This document shows, in pieces, positions 34,779 to 44,629 of a stretch of DNA of 64,000 bases (the first letter of the stretch is position 1; every line of letters begins with the position of its first letter). The notes beneath the pieces are model-generated. The model was not told the DNA's origin, ran no database searches, and saw only the letters and a list, made by a program, of their open reading frames with translations. The position numbers and the translations under genes were made by a program. Source of the stretch: Raffaelea ambrosiae (taxonomy: Eukaryota; Ascomycota; Sordariomycetes; Ophiostomatales; Ophiostomataceae). The stretch is from contig PCDI01000004.1 in assembly GCA_002778195.1 (NCBI GenBank), positions 382,074 to 446,073 of the forward strand, in the 5' to 3' direction.

Positions 34779-35375
34779 TCATGTCGCCTGATCACCGTTG
34801 GCCGGCTTACAGGCCTCCTGGACGTTCTGCAGACCTTCCAGCACTTGGTCACGCAGTTCTGGGTTGGCCAGACGGCCGTATCGCAGATCGCTGAGGCTGC
34901 CGACCGTCTGCTGGACTGATTGGCGCAGGCGGTTCTCTTCATCGTTGAGCTGCTGCAGCTCAGTCTCGAGGTCCTGTGCCGCCATCTCGAGCTCGGCCAC
35001 CATGGAGACAAGCGAGTGGTTTCCGGTACCAGCTCCCGAGCCAGTGGCATTTCCGGTAGTGACAAGTCGCTCAATCTGCAGCTCGTCATCACCGGCCGCG
35101 TCTTCCTGCGCATCGGCACGCAGCCGGGCACGGATGGCGTGTCTTCGCAAGACCCGGCCTCGGGCGACCTCGGCGTCGATGTCGGCGGCTACGGTGTCGA
35201 CGATGGCATTGCGCTGGCGCTGTAGATCCCGGTAGAGGGTGCGGACCTGAGGTGAGTTCTGCAGGGCTTTCGGAAAGAGCGCTGTGAAGTCCGACAGGGA
35301 GATGATGGCAGGCAGTTGGGCTGGGGCGAGCAAAAACTGCTGCAGAATAGACGATTCGGAGGGAGGTGGAGCCAT
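34779..35375 (-). CDS. Inner kinetochore protein, Cnl2/Nkp2 family
   Basis: A single minus-strand exon of 198 residues starting MAPPPSESSILQQFLLAPAQ. The N-terminal signature (short polar start, ILQQFLLAPAQLPAIISLSDFTALFP, then an arginine-rich helix VRTLYRDLQRQRNAIVDTV) is that of the Cnl2/Nkp2 family. The rest is alpha-helical: a basic region around RGRVLRRHAIRARLRADAQED and a C-terminal coiled coil (about 145-185, MAAQDLETELQQLNDEENRL). Nkp2 pairs with Nkp1 in the yeast CCAN, and Cnl2 is the fission-yeast counterpart. The reading frame extends upstream for 51 codons, but the family start is at the ATG at 35375. A 5' UTR intron is possible and would not change the protein. Confidence 0.82.
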   Translation of the reverse strand: MAPPPSESSILQQFLLAPAQLPAIISLSDFTALFPKALQNSPQVRTLYRDLQRQRNAIVDTVAADIDAEVARGRVLRRHAIRARLRADAQEDAAGDDELQIERLVTTGNATGSGAGTGNHSLVSMVAELEMAAQDLETELQQLNDEENRLRQSVQQTVGSLSDLRYGRLANPELRDQVLEGLQNVQEACKPANGDQAT

Positions 35376-36571
35376 TGAATGCGATGGCAAGGAGGCGAAT
35401 GAAGCCGTATTTCCCTTCTGTAGAATAAATTGGAGAAAGAAAAGGATCGTCTTTGGAGCCGCAATGCGAGAGGCCGTACCTTGCTGATATTGGCGGAATG
35501 GAAGGCTCACATTAGTTACTGTAATCAAGGGCGATCACGGCCACACGCGTTCTATTGCATAATAATACGCGCCAGAAAGAAAAGGCAGCGGGGCTGTCTT
35601 GACATGCCCAGAACGATCTCCTATGACATAAGCGATTTCTTAGCATGAGCCATCGGCGCATTCGCTCGGCGCATTCAGCAATGCTCTAGTTATATCCTTG
35701 CGAGATTTCAGCATGCGTATCTACGGTGCGTTGCCCAGTAGAATTTAGTTTGCATTTGCTGGGACGTGGGCTTTTTTCAGTTCACCTACTCAGTCCATTT
35801 GCGACTGCAGAATCTACGAAGGAGACGGAGTGAGGATACTGGACGTGGCGAGCGAAATCATCCCCAATACGTTTAGTTACTTTGTAAAGCACGCAGTGAA
35901 TGCACTGATTTTGGTTTATGCGCTGAAATTGAGAAGATTAAAAAAATATATATATATTATGTAATCTCGGAGCGCGAGCTAAATTCGCGTCAGGAGCGCG
36001 CGTCAAAATGTATCGTGGCAACCATGGAACAAATTGGCTACCATACAATCGGGCTGATCCCGTGACTTTGATTTCAACGTCCTTCATCACCGCCGGTCCT
36101 TTTTGGCCCTCACAACATATTACTCGACCCTCCTTACTTTCCCGTTGTTGATCTCCATCTTTTCCCAGAGGCGTCCTGCTCGTTCTTGCTCCCACAAACC
36201 CACGTTCTTTCCTGGAGTTATCGCTTTTTCGGTATTGATTCCACGGATATTCACCGTTTCCGAGAGCCATACTTTTGGCACTTTTCTCGCTCTTGTTTTA
36301 GCGAGCCTTCATCCTTTCTCAGAGCCGTCTCTTTGTCGTGCTTGGGTTCACGAGCATCCTTTGATAGAGTCCTCGCCTCTATCGTGTATCCGTCGAACCC
36401 ACGGATCATTTTCTTTTCGTGCTTAATCTCACGAACCTCCGTCCTTTACCAGCTTCATCTTTTTTGGCCCTCTTGTCGGTATCTCCCCTTGCTTTCATCT
36501 AGCTAAACATCGCCAGGACATACCCCCCTCTCACAGCGTCCCCCCTCCCCTCCCCCCAGACACCAAGCATA
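35376..36571. promoter_or_regulatory. Divergent promoter region, Cnl2/Nkp2 and EAF3
   Basis: A 1.2-kb spacer between outward-facing genes. It is AT-rich around 35890-35960 with a (TA)n patch at 35948-35959. From about 36110 to 36560 it is pyrimidine-rich and contains imperfectly repeated sentences of the type TTCTTTCCTGG/CACGGATA, typical of an EAF3 5' leader. No gene is seen. Confidence 0.4.
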
Positions 36572-39500
36572 ATGCCTCCCAGACAAGCATCCCCGCCCTT
36601 CGTAGCGGACGAGCGGGTCTTCTGCTTTCACATGGACCTGCTCTACGAGGCTCGCATCCTCGATGTAGGGCAGGACCCAGACAACAACCAAGCATGGCGC
36701 TACCGCATCCATTACAAAGGGTGGAAAGCCACCTGGGACGACTGGGTACCGCAGGACCGGGTCCGCAAATTCAACGAAGAGAACCGCAAGCTTGCCACCG
36801 ATCTGCGGAACCAGTTCCGTCAACACATGGCCGATAGGAACGCTGCCAAGTCTAAGAAAAGTGGCGGCGCCAGCGGCATTGGACGAGCATCCGCATCTGC
36901 ATCGGGCGGACCAACAGGCGGATCCTCAGGCACGCCCGGCCCTCCACCAGGCAGCGGTGCATTCGGCCGCGACCACCACGACCGACACCGTGGCGGCTCC
37001 GAGCTAGCCTCCGCCCGCGTGAGCGAAGAGCGCATTGGCGGGAGCTCGACGGCCCATGCTCGTGGCCGACAGCGGCAGCGGGACTACGAACTGGAGAGCG
37101 TAAGTGATTTTGTTATGTTATGTCTTGTTTGTTTCTTTGCTACGTGCTTTTTTTGGATTTTTTGGAATTTTTTTTGGCCGTGCATTCTTCTCTTCTGGTA
37201 TTCTGCGTGTATATTTGCTCTGCTCTGCTGTCCTGCCATACTCCGCTTGCAGCTTCCTGTTTTGCAGTCTCGTTTCCTGCGACTGCTTCTTATGCTCCGC
37301 TCTGTTTTGTCCGTTTTGCTATTCATTCCTCTGCAAGTGCTCTGCTTCTTCGGTCCTGCCCCCTTTCTATCTCTTTCTCGCTCTGCTCTCCGCTCTGCTA
37401 TGCAACATATGAGCTAGCGCGCCGTCATTGAAGTCTCTGCCCCCTTTCTCTTTTATTCTTTTTCTCTTTTTCTCTTTTTCTCTATTATCATATTTTTTTT
37501 GTGGCGGACGTCTCGCGCGTTGTGTTTGGCTGCCCAGTGGGATAGCTATACGGTTGCCTGAGTCACCCCTGGTGTTTGATTTGGCCAGCCGGCCCAATCG
37601 TGAGGAAAGATGCTTGGCCGTGTTGGTCGAAAGATACTCGCGCGTAAGCCGGACACGCACGAGTTGTGCGGCATCTGGCAAACCGACTCGGCCGTATGCC
37701 TGAGACTCCAGCCAGCCCTGAACCTAGCCGTGGAACCCTTTCTTTCGGCCGTACCTCTAGTGCGCACTGCGAAGCCTGTCTCGATGAACTTTATTGCAGC
37801 GCACAATTCTGTTTCTTATTATTCGAACTTTAAGAAATCCCCTATATATGTCTGCTAGACTTGGCTCCGTCTCTTGGGATTCCCGGCTCGTTTTTTGTTT
37901 TCATCAACTTGGAAATTTAGACCTTTTCTGTTTTTGGATATCGAACAACTCGAACGACTCCAACATCTTGGATATCTCGGACATCCAGAACAGTTCGGAC
38001 AAATCAAAACGCCTTGAACATCTCGACTGTCTCATCTGCCTCGCCTGCCTCGTCTGTCTCGGCCTTTGTCCGTCTCAGCTGCCCCGGCCTTCTCGTCTCG
38101 ATATCTCAGCCAACAGGCCACTCGTCAATCGGCAATTGCTCCATCGCCACAGCATTCTTGCTGCTTTGCTCTTCGCAATGGCCTCGGACCACAGCACAGC
38201 TGGCTCGCAGCCTTCTCGTCTGGATCCCCGCAAAGTCACCCCCATCCCTCCTCCTACAATCCCTGTTTATCCTTCTTCTGCTCTGCCTCCTCCTCCTCCT
38301 CGTCAAATCGCTCGTAGTGCCGCTCGCTCTTCCCAACCGCCCCGAGCTATCCTCCCCAAGGCAGATCCTCCTGTTCGGCCCTCTCTTCCTCCCGCCCCTA
38401 GGAAGGTGACCCATATTCCTCCGCCTGTCCTTCCGGCGAATGCTTTCGCTCGCGCTGTGCAATTGAACAACGATGGCCAATCACGCTTGCCGCCACAACA
38501 GCGTCTACCTCCCCCCTTGGCCTCGAAATCGAGTCTGCGACCCCCTGCATCCCGACAGCACTCTCCAACACGAGGCTCGAGCCCGCAGCGTCCATCTCGC
38601 ATAGTGAAGCTGCATGTGTCTCCTGGCCGTCTGCGAGCCCAGATACACCGGTCGAGCAGCAGACAAACAGGCACATACATCCCGAGACTGATACCCAGAC
38701 AAAACCCACCACTTGAGCTGCCAGCTCTGGACGCAGAGGCTCAACGGTATGCCGATATGGACAAAAAACGTTACCGCAGACGCAAGGACAAACTCCTTCG
38801 CACCCCGCCGAAAAACCATACATATGTCAAAATGTACGACGGGGTGCCTGTATGCATTTTCCCTGCGGACGAACGGGTTTTTAAACCCCGTAAGATGCAC
38901 CCGGAAGTGCAAAAAGTTCTGGACAAGGAGGGCTATGGTTGGAAATCTAGGTTCTTGGAACAGTTATACTTTGATGTGCCTCACCACATCCGCATCCCAA
39001 CTGTCGGCCGTCCAAAGCAGGATGAAGCCCGCCAGAAGCGCAGCTATTGGGAACAGATAGGAGGTGTGCCTGTGACGGTCAGCTCCAATCAAAACCAAAA
39101 CTCCCATCAAAATAGCAGTGACAGCGACGACGACGACGACGACTGCCAGGATTTCATGGACGGCGTCCAGGACGGCAGTTACGACGGCCGCGCTCACAAC
39201 GTGTGGGAGAGGAATCAGAAAGACGACAAGTACAACTCGGGGGCCAGCTGCCAAGAATTCAACGAGAACTACAAGAGCAACCGTAACCAAGATTATCAAA
39301 ATGGTTACGACTACGGTTACCGTTACCAGCGCGACCATGAACGCGACAATTCTAACAACTCCGAAGAAGGCGCAGACAGCGCCAGCAACGACAATCAGAA
39401 TACGAGCAACAACAGCGACGACGACGCTGCGGTCGAGCAAGATGATGCAGCCCCCAACAGCGAATACAGCTGGAACTACACGAACGGGAGGGCGACGGGC

Positions 39501-40668
39501 AACATGGACATGGCGGACGATATCGGCACGACGGACGACATGGAATTTCACGATAATGCAGCCGACAATGTCGAGTTCCTGACGAGTCTAGCTATTGATG
39601 CTTTACGTCTCTGTCGGCCAGCCCATGCCCCTGAACGCCTTCCAACGCCGGGCAATGCCACCCTGACTACCCAGAGCCAATGTCACGAGTGAAGACTTCT
39701 GGAGAGGGATTCTATTGCCAGTGGCAACATAGGATCTCTGTGCCCTTTCTCCAATTTGATGAATTCGGATGCCTTACCGGGGTAGCTCCCGCCTTCTCTT
39801 TTTTTAAAGAAGCGTTGGCCACAACAAGCTGTTTGTGTGCCGAATCTCAAGCGAGAGTATCACTGCACTCTGATTTCGTCGCCATTTGCGTTTGTGCATG
39901 TGTTGACTTTGTTGAACTGTCTGTCTTTTGCTGGGGAGCTCATCTGCCTGATGCCAACGCTAACGTGCAAAAGGAGGATGCCTTCCACAACCGCCCTTCG
40001 ATCCGCTTGCCCTTGCCGGACAATATCAAGGCGGTGCTTGTTGATGATTGGGAAAATATCACAAAGAATAAGCAGCTGGTCCCGTTGCCTCACAAGTACT
40101 CGGTCAACGACATACTGGATGACTACCTCGCCTTCGAGGGGCCGCACCGTGCTCAAGCGTCAGCAAGCCTCGACACCCTCCTGGAGGTCAGTGCGGGAAT
40201 GCGGGAGTATTTCGACAGATGCCTGGGTCGGGTCCTTCTCTATCTGTACGTCTCTTTTTCTGTCTCGCACTGCCAATCGCTCGGGAGTCCCATATTAACT
40301 TCAAAAAGGTTCGAGCGCCCACAGTACATCGACATACGCGAGCTATATGTACCACCGACAGACAAGTACAAGTCCGCCTCCGACGTCTATGGAGTTGAGC
40401 ATCTCTGTCGTCTGCTCGGTATGCTTTTATCCCCTAGCACCTTGATACTAGCGCCTCTGATTCATTTCAATCATCGCACACTCGCTAACATGCGCAAGCC
40501 AAAATGCCCGAACTCATCCCGCAAACAAACATGGATCAACAATCGGTCAACCGGTTGCGGGACGAGATGTTGAAAATGGCTTCCTGGCTCAGCAACAATC
40601 TCCCTCATTATGTCGCCAGCGAGTACGCCACTCCACCGGAGTCGTACGCGGCCGACATTAAGTCTTAG
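36572..40668 (+). CDS. EAF3: Chromodomain-MRG protein Eaf3/MRG15, NuA4 and Rpd3S subunit
   Basis: Four exons, 36572-37099, 39974-40245, 40309-40418 and 40499-40668, join without frame conflict to give 359 residues, a normal length for the family. Exon 1 encodes the N-terminal chromodomain (about 12-70): VFCFHMDLLYEARIL, YRIHYKGWKATWDDWVP. A Gly/Ser/Pro/His-rich linker follows to residue 176. The MRG domain starts with exon 2 (EDAFHNRPSIRLPLPDNIK, then LVDDWENITKNKQLVPLPH) and runs through EYFDRCLGRVLLYLFERPQY, YGVEHLCRLL and NMDQQSVNRLRDE to the C-terminus. Eaf3 reads H3K36 methylation for histone acetylation and deacetylation complexes. Intron 1 (37100-39973) is 2,874 nt, far longer than the other introns (61-80 nt), and contains the ORF at 38178. 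It has donor GTAAGT and branch GCTAAC 9 nt before the acceptor. An alternative is that the two halves are now separate transcripts. Confidence 0.82.
38178..39692 (+). CDS. Unknown 504-residue protein nested in EAF3 intron 1
   Basis: An open frame on the same strand as EAF3, lying wholly inside its first intron. The product starts MASDHSTAGSQPSRLD. Residues 1-180 are Pro/Ser/Arg-rich with a repeated KVTPIPPP / KVTHIPPP motif. A compact central segment (about 190-300) looks folded: a basic RYRRRKDKLLRTPPK, then YVKMYDGVPVCIFPADERVFKPRKMHPEV and a GYGWKSRFLEQLYFDVPHHIRIP block. The remainder is acidic, Asn/Asp/Gln-rich and repetitive, beginning with six consecutive Asp residues. I do not recognise the family. 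The frame is open upstream to 37794, but the ATG at 38178 has the better context. A pyrimidine-rich stretch at 37440-37500 could serve as its own promoter. It could alternatively be non-coding intron that happens to stay open, but the length argues against that. Confidence 0.55.
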   Translation: MASDHSTAGSQPSRLDPRKVTPIPPPTIPVYPSSALPPPPPRQIARSAARSSQPPRAILPKADPPVRPSLPPAPRKVTHIPPPVLPANAFARAVQLNNDGQSRLPPQQRLPPPLASKSSLRPPASRQHSPTRGSSPQRPSRIVKLHVSPGRLRAQIHRSSSRQTGTYIPRLIPRQNPPLELPALDAEAQRYADMDKKRYRRRKDKLLRTPPKNHTYVKMYDGVPVCIFPADERVFKPRKMHPEVQKVLDKEGYGWKSRFLEQLYFDVPHHIRIPTVGRPKQDEARQKRSYWEQIGGVPVTVSSNQNQNSHQNSSDSDDDDDDCQDFMDGVQDGSYDGRAHNVWERNQKDDKYNSGASCQEFNENYKSNRNQDYQNGYDYGYRYQRDHERDNSNNSEEGADSASNDNQNTSNNSDDDAAVEQDDAAPNSEYSWNYTNGRATGNMDMADDIGTTDDMEFHDNAADNVEFLTSLAIDALRLCRPAHAPERLPTPGNATLTTQSQCHE

Positions 40669-41339
40669 GCTGGCCGGTCGACTCTGAAGCTCGGCGACAT
40701 AAACCAATCACGGGAAAGACTGAATCGGCACTCTTGGTGTGCTGGCATCACAATGGCGCCTGTAGAACAACGGATTGGGAAGCTTTCTGGAAGGGCCGGT
40801 AGTGTTTGTTCTGGAAATCGCAAAAGAAACTTTATGTGTTAATTAAAAGCCACGGAGACACCATGAAACCCATAGTATGCATTATCATGGCGGCTCCTTG
40901 TCGTAGCTTGGTCGGTATTATTAAACAGGCAGCTGAATTACTTCTTATCCGAGTGCTTGGTATCTGTCCACTTCTGATGTTCACAAATTTTGTCCGGCAA
41001 AGAGAGGTTGACAAGTGAGCAGCCGTGTGGTTCTGTTGTGTTCCCTGCCACGGTATGCTCAAGCACGCCCGATTCTCGCCGCAGCCTGCTCTTTTGTATT
41101 ACAGACAGTCTTGTGTGGATACTTGTGTGGATTTCTATGTTCTTCATGTGCTCGTCGACACTATCATACAGTAATTGTATAGCAGTACATTTCTTTCTCC
41201 GGCTTCTTTCGCCTCGCCTCGGTCGTTCTTCTCTCTTTTCCCCTGCTTCGCTCGTCTTTTGCGTGCTAGATCGTAATTTCTTTATTTCTTTCTTCTTTTC
41301 CCCTTGGCCTTTATTTTGCTTTGATGTACCCGCTTCCCC
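40669..41339. other. Convergent 3' region
   Basis: The spacer between EAF3 (plus) and uL30m (minus). It is T-rich toward 41190-41335. No coding signal was found. Confidence 0.4.
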
Positions 41340-41627
41340 CTATATCGCCTCTTCCGCCGTCGACTCCCCAAACCGTTTCGTCACCGTGTAGCCCGCCGCC
41401 GGTGTCCGCAGCGCCCGTATCTTTGCCAGCGTCGCCTCTTTGCCCTCGGCCACCTCAGTGACCCGCACCAGCTCCTTCACCTGGAACACCAGACCGGCTA
41501 CAGACTGCGACACTGGATGCACGACGGTCTGGTTGCGGTGGCGCAGGCCGAGGGCCATGAGGGCGCCGCGGGTGCGTTGGGGGAGGCCAATGGCCGAGCG
41601 GTGGAGGGTAATCTGGAAGAAGGACAT
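41340..41627 (-). CDS. Mitochondrial large-subunit ribosomal protein uL30m
   Basis: A minus-strand frame of 95 residues starting MSFFQITLHRSAIGLP. The conserved uL30 elements are clear: FQITLHRSAIGLPQRTRGALMALGL, RHRNQTVVHPV, then VAGLVFQVKELVRVTEV. Fungal mitochondrial L30 (yeast Mrpl33) is similarly short and lacks a long presequence. The start is set at the ATG at 41627; the frame continues upstream to 41786 but those residues do not match the family. The C-terminal about 30 residues extend past the bacterial-type domain, as in other filamentous fungi. Confidence 0.85.
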   Translation of the reverse strand: MSFFQITLHRSAIGLPQRTRGALMALGLRHRNQTVVHPVSQSVAGLVFQVKELVRVTEVAEGKEATLAKIRALRTPAAGYTVTKRFGESTAEEAI

Positions 41628-42514
41628 TTTTTTTTCGGGCAGTTGTTCTTGCTGAGGAGGAAGCAGGAAAAGGAGGACTAGTAGAGATGAGACGTATATG
41701 TTCGTGTATTTTTTTGTTTGTCGTCCGTTTGTCCGATCGTATGTGGTTGCTCTTGTTCCCCCAGTACTGTCGTTTCCTCTGGACACAGACGTCTAGATAC
41801 CGCTCGTCCTTGGCCGTCCTCCGCCTGAGCACACGAGAAGCACCCACTGTTGGGAACGGTCGATGAAGCTTCTCGGTCTTGTCGTCGAGGTGAAGCTATT
41901 TTTCCCTTATGGAACGCCTTCCTGCACAGTCCCGATCAGCATGCACACATCCCTTGTCTTCCCATGCATCCACCGAGCTTCAAATCATACCCGGTATTGC
42001 AGATTCCGTCAGTTTTAACGTGCGGAACCAATTGAGCCGCCTAGTCGTCGTTCGTCAGGTTGTGTGTAGTCTCGCGTAGTTACAGCGGTCGTCCGATGCA
42101 GGTCACGATTTTTTTAGACGGAGGATTGGTCGGTGGCGCACAGACCAGATACCCCCAATCCGCACTTAGTTTATTTGGTCCACGGCTGTTCTTATGGTCA
42201 TTGCAGTCACGTGTACAAATTCCGGAGAGAAAGCGGTCCATAACACTCATAACATTCTTTCTCCAGAGGCCAAGCCAGGCCCTATCTACCCGTCTACTGT
42301 ACCTCGCCTAGCCATTTTGTGTTTCTTTTGGTTTTACGATACATTTGGAAAAGTCCTAAGCCACGTTACATGGGATACATGGAATGAGAGGAAAGGCGCA
42401 ATGAAATCGACGAAGAAACAACAGCCGAACAAACAAATGGAGCTGAAAAATGAGGAAACAATAGAACACACAGTGCGCGAAAATAAAGCACAACACCTGC
42501 TACACAGCCCAGCC
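41628..42514. other. Spacer between uL30m promoter and ACL1 3' end
   Basis: Both flanking genes are on the minus strand, so this holds the uL30m promoter and the 3' flank of ACL1. A TCACGTG site is at 42207-42213, about 580 bp upstream of uL30m. I see no gene. Confidence 0.4.
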
Positions 42515-44629
42515 TTACATCTGCACCTCCACGCGACCCTCGGCACCCGGCGCGCCGGAGTTGAGGTTCGGCAGCAGGTAGGTGATGTCGTCCCACGGGT
42601 GGCGGTACAGGCCGGTGCGCAGTCTCTTCTGGTCTAGGTAGTGGGCAATCAGACCAATGCTCCTGCCCAGCACGAACAGACCGTTCAGGACGCCCATGCT
42701 CAGGTAGTCTTCGGCCTCCTCCGGGCTGAAAGCACCGCAGTTGCGCAGCAGATCGACGAAGCACACGGCCACACAACCGTCGACGTTCAGGATCAGGTTG
42801 TCCTTCTTCGACGTGGTAACGGTCTCGACTGCCAGGGCAAAATCCAGCAGCTTGTGGTTCGGGAACTTCTCCAGAACGTACTGCTTCACGAGCTCGACAC
42901 GCAGATCCGGGTTGTTGCGCGACTTGACACGGTGGCCAATACCGGGGATCAGCTTGTTGGCCTTGCGCATGCTGTCGACAAACTCACGCGGGCTCATGCC
43001 CTTGTCAAAGGCGCGAGTAAACTCCTCAGCAGCACCGTCCAGGGCACCACCGAAGCGCGAGCCAATGGTCAGCAGACCAGAGACGAGGGCGCTGATCAGG
43101 TCCTTGCCGGCACGGGTGGTAATGATGGTGTTCATGGCACCCGACACGGCCGGGCCGTGGTCGGCAGTGAGCATGAGGACCATCTCCAGGAACTTGGAGG
43201 CGTAGTTGGGCAGGCGGCGACGGAACCACAGCAGAGACATGACACCGCCAATACCGATGTCCTCTTTGAAGACGTCCGAGATGGGCATGCCAGCGTACAG
43301 GAGCTCCTGGCCACGGTCATCGGAGATGGTGGAGATGAAGGCAGCGGGCTTGCGGACAAGGCCGAGCTCCTGGGCCCACGAATAGTCGATGGGGATCTTG
43401 GGAACAGCAGGCTCGGGACGCGGCTTGATGGTACCCTTCTTGACGAGCTTCTCGTAGACAGACTTGAGCAGGTCGGGCATGTCCTCGAAAGTGTCCGGGA
43501 CGTAGAAGCCGGCCTCGCGCATCATGCGGTTCTTGGTGGCGGCCGTCTCCAGCTGGGAGTTGGCAAAGGCACCGGCGTGGCCAAACTGGACCTCAGTCTT
43601 GAACATGGTCGCGCACGTGCCAATAGCCCAGGCGACGATGGGCTTGGTGATGACGCCCTGCTTGACGGCATCAATGACCTTGTACTCCTCGACACCGCCA
43701 ACCTCACCCAGCAGCAGGAGGATCTTGCACTCGGGGTCGGCCTGGTAGCGCAGCAGATGGTCGATGAAGGTGGTGCCCGGGTAGCGATCACCGCCAATGG
43801 CAACACCCTCGTAGACGCCGTCGGTGTTCTGGGCGACGATGTTGTTCAGCTCGTTGGACATACCGCCGGACTTGGAGACGTAGCCAACAGAGCCCTTGCG
43901 GTACAGCTTGGAGGCGACAATGTTGTCCATCATGCCACCCGTGTTGCCGATCTTGAAGCAGCCGGGCTTGATGCCACCAACGGTGGCGGGGCCGATGATG
44001 GTGACGCCCTTCTTCCTGGCGATGTGGGCGATCTCGCGTGCTCGCTACGGGGCGTTAGTGGGGGCCCGAACAGAGGAAAAAAGCGCCAGACAGCGCACGA
44101 AAAAGCGCAGGGCCTGAAAGCATGGCAGAAAACAACAGAAACGGAACGCAAAGGGAGTGGCAGATCGGCTTACCCGCTCGGGAACACCCTCGGCAATGAT
44201 GGCAATGGTCTTGATCTGGGGGTACTCCATCAGCTCCATGGTGGAGCTGTAGACACTACGCGAGGAGGCAAAGTTGACAACAACATCAACGTCGGGGTGC
44301 TTGGCGATGGCCTTGGGGACCTGCTGGTAGACGGGCAGCAGAGTCTCGCTAGTGCCCCAGTACATCTTGCTGACGAACTGGCCGCCGAAGGTATAGATGA
44401 TGCCGGCGACAGAGGGCGTGGGCCGCTTGCAGATGAAGTCGAAGTCAAGCATGCCCTGGACGGCACGCGGCTGCAGGCCGTAGACGAAGCACCGGGTCTT
44501 GTTGTTGAAGAGGGCGTGTGCGGGCAGCGGCGTCAGCGGGCGACTGGGCGCGGCGAAGCGAGCAATCTTGTCGTTGGCCGAGATGCCAACAGGCGTCTTG
44601 GTGCCATCGGGCGCGGATGCGGCAGTCAT
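42515..44629 (-). CDS. ACL1: ATP-citrate synthase subunit 1 (catalytic/CCL part)
   Basis: Two exons on the minus strand, 44629-44174 and 44044-42515, in phase 0, give 661 residues. The intron has donor GTAAGC and branch CACTAAC. The CoA-binding and ligase region includes IAIIAEGVPER joined to RAREIAHIARKKG, GPATVGGIKPG and GYVSKSGGMSNE. The catalytic phospho-histidine sits in QFGHAGAFA (about His308), and the citrate synthase-like C-terminal half carries IPGIGHRVKSRNNPD and the end VEVQM. In ascomycetes the lyase is split into two proteins; this one corresponds to the C-terminal part of the animal enzyme. Together with subunit 2 it makes cytosolic acetyl-CoA from citrate for lipid synthesis and histone acetylation. 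It is divergent from ACL2. Confidence 0.96.
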
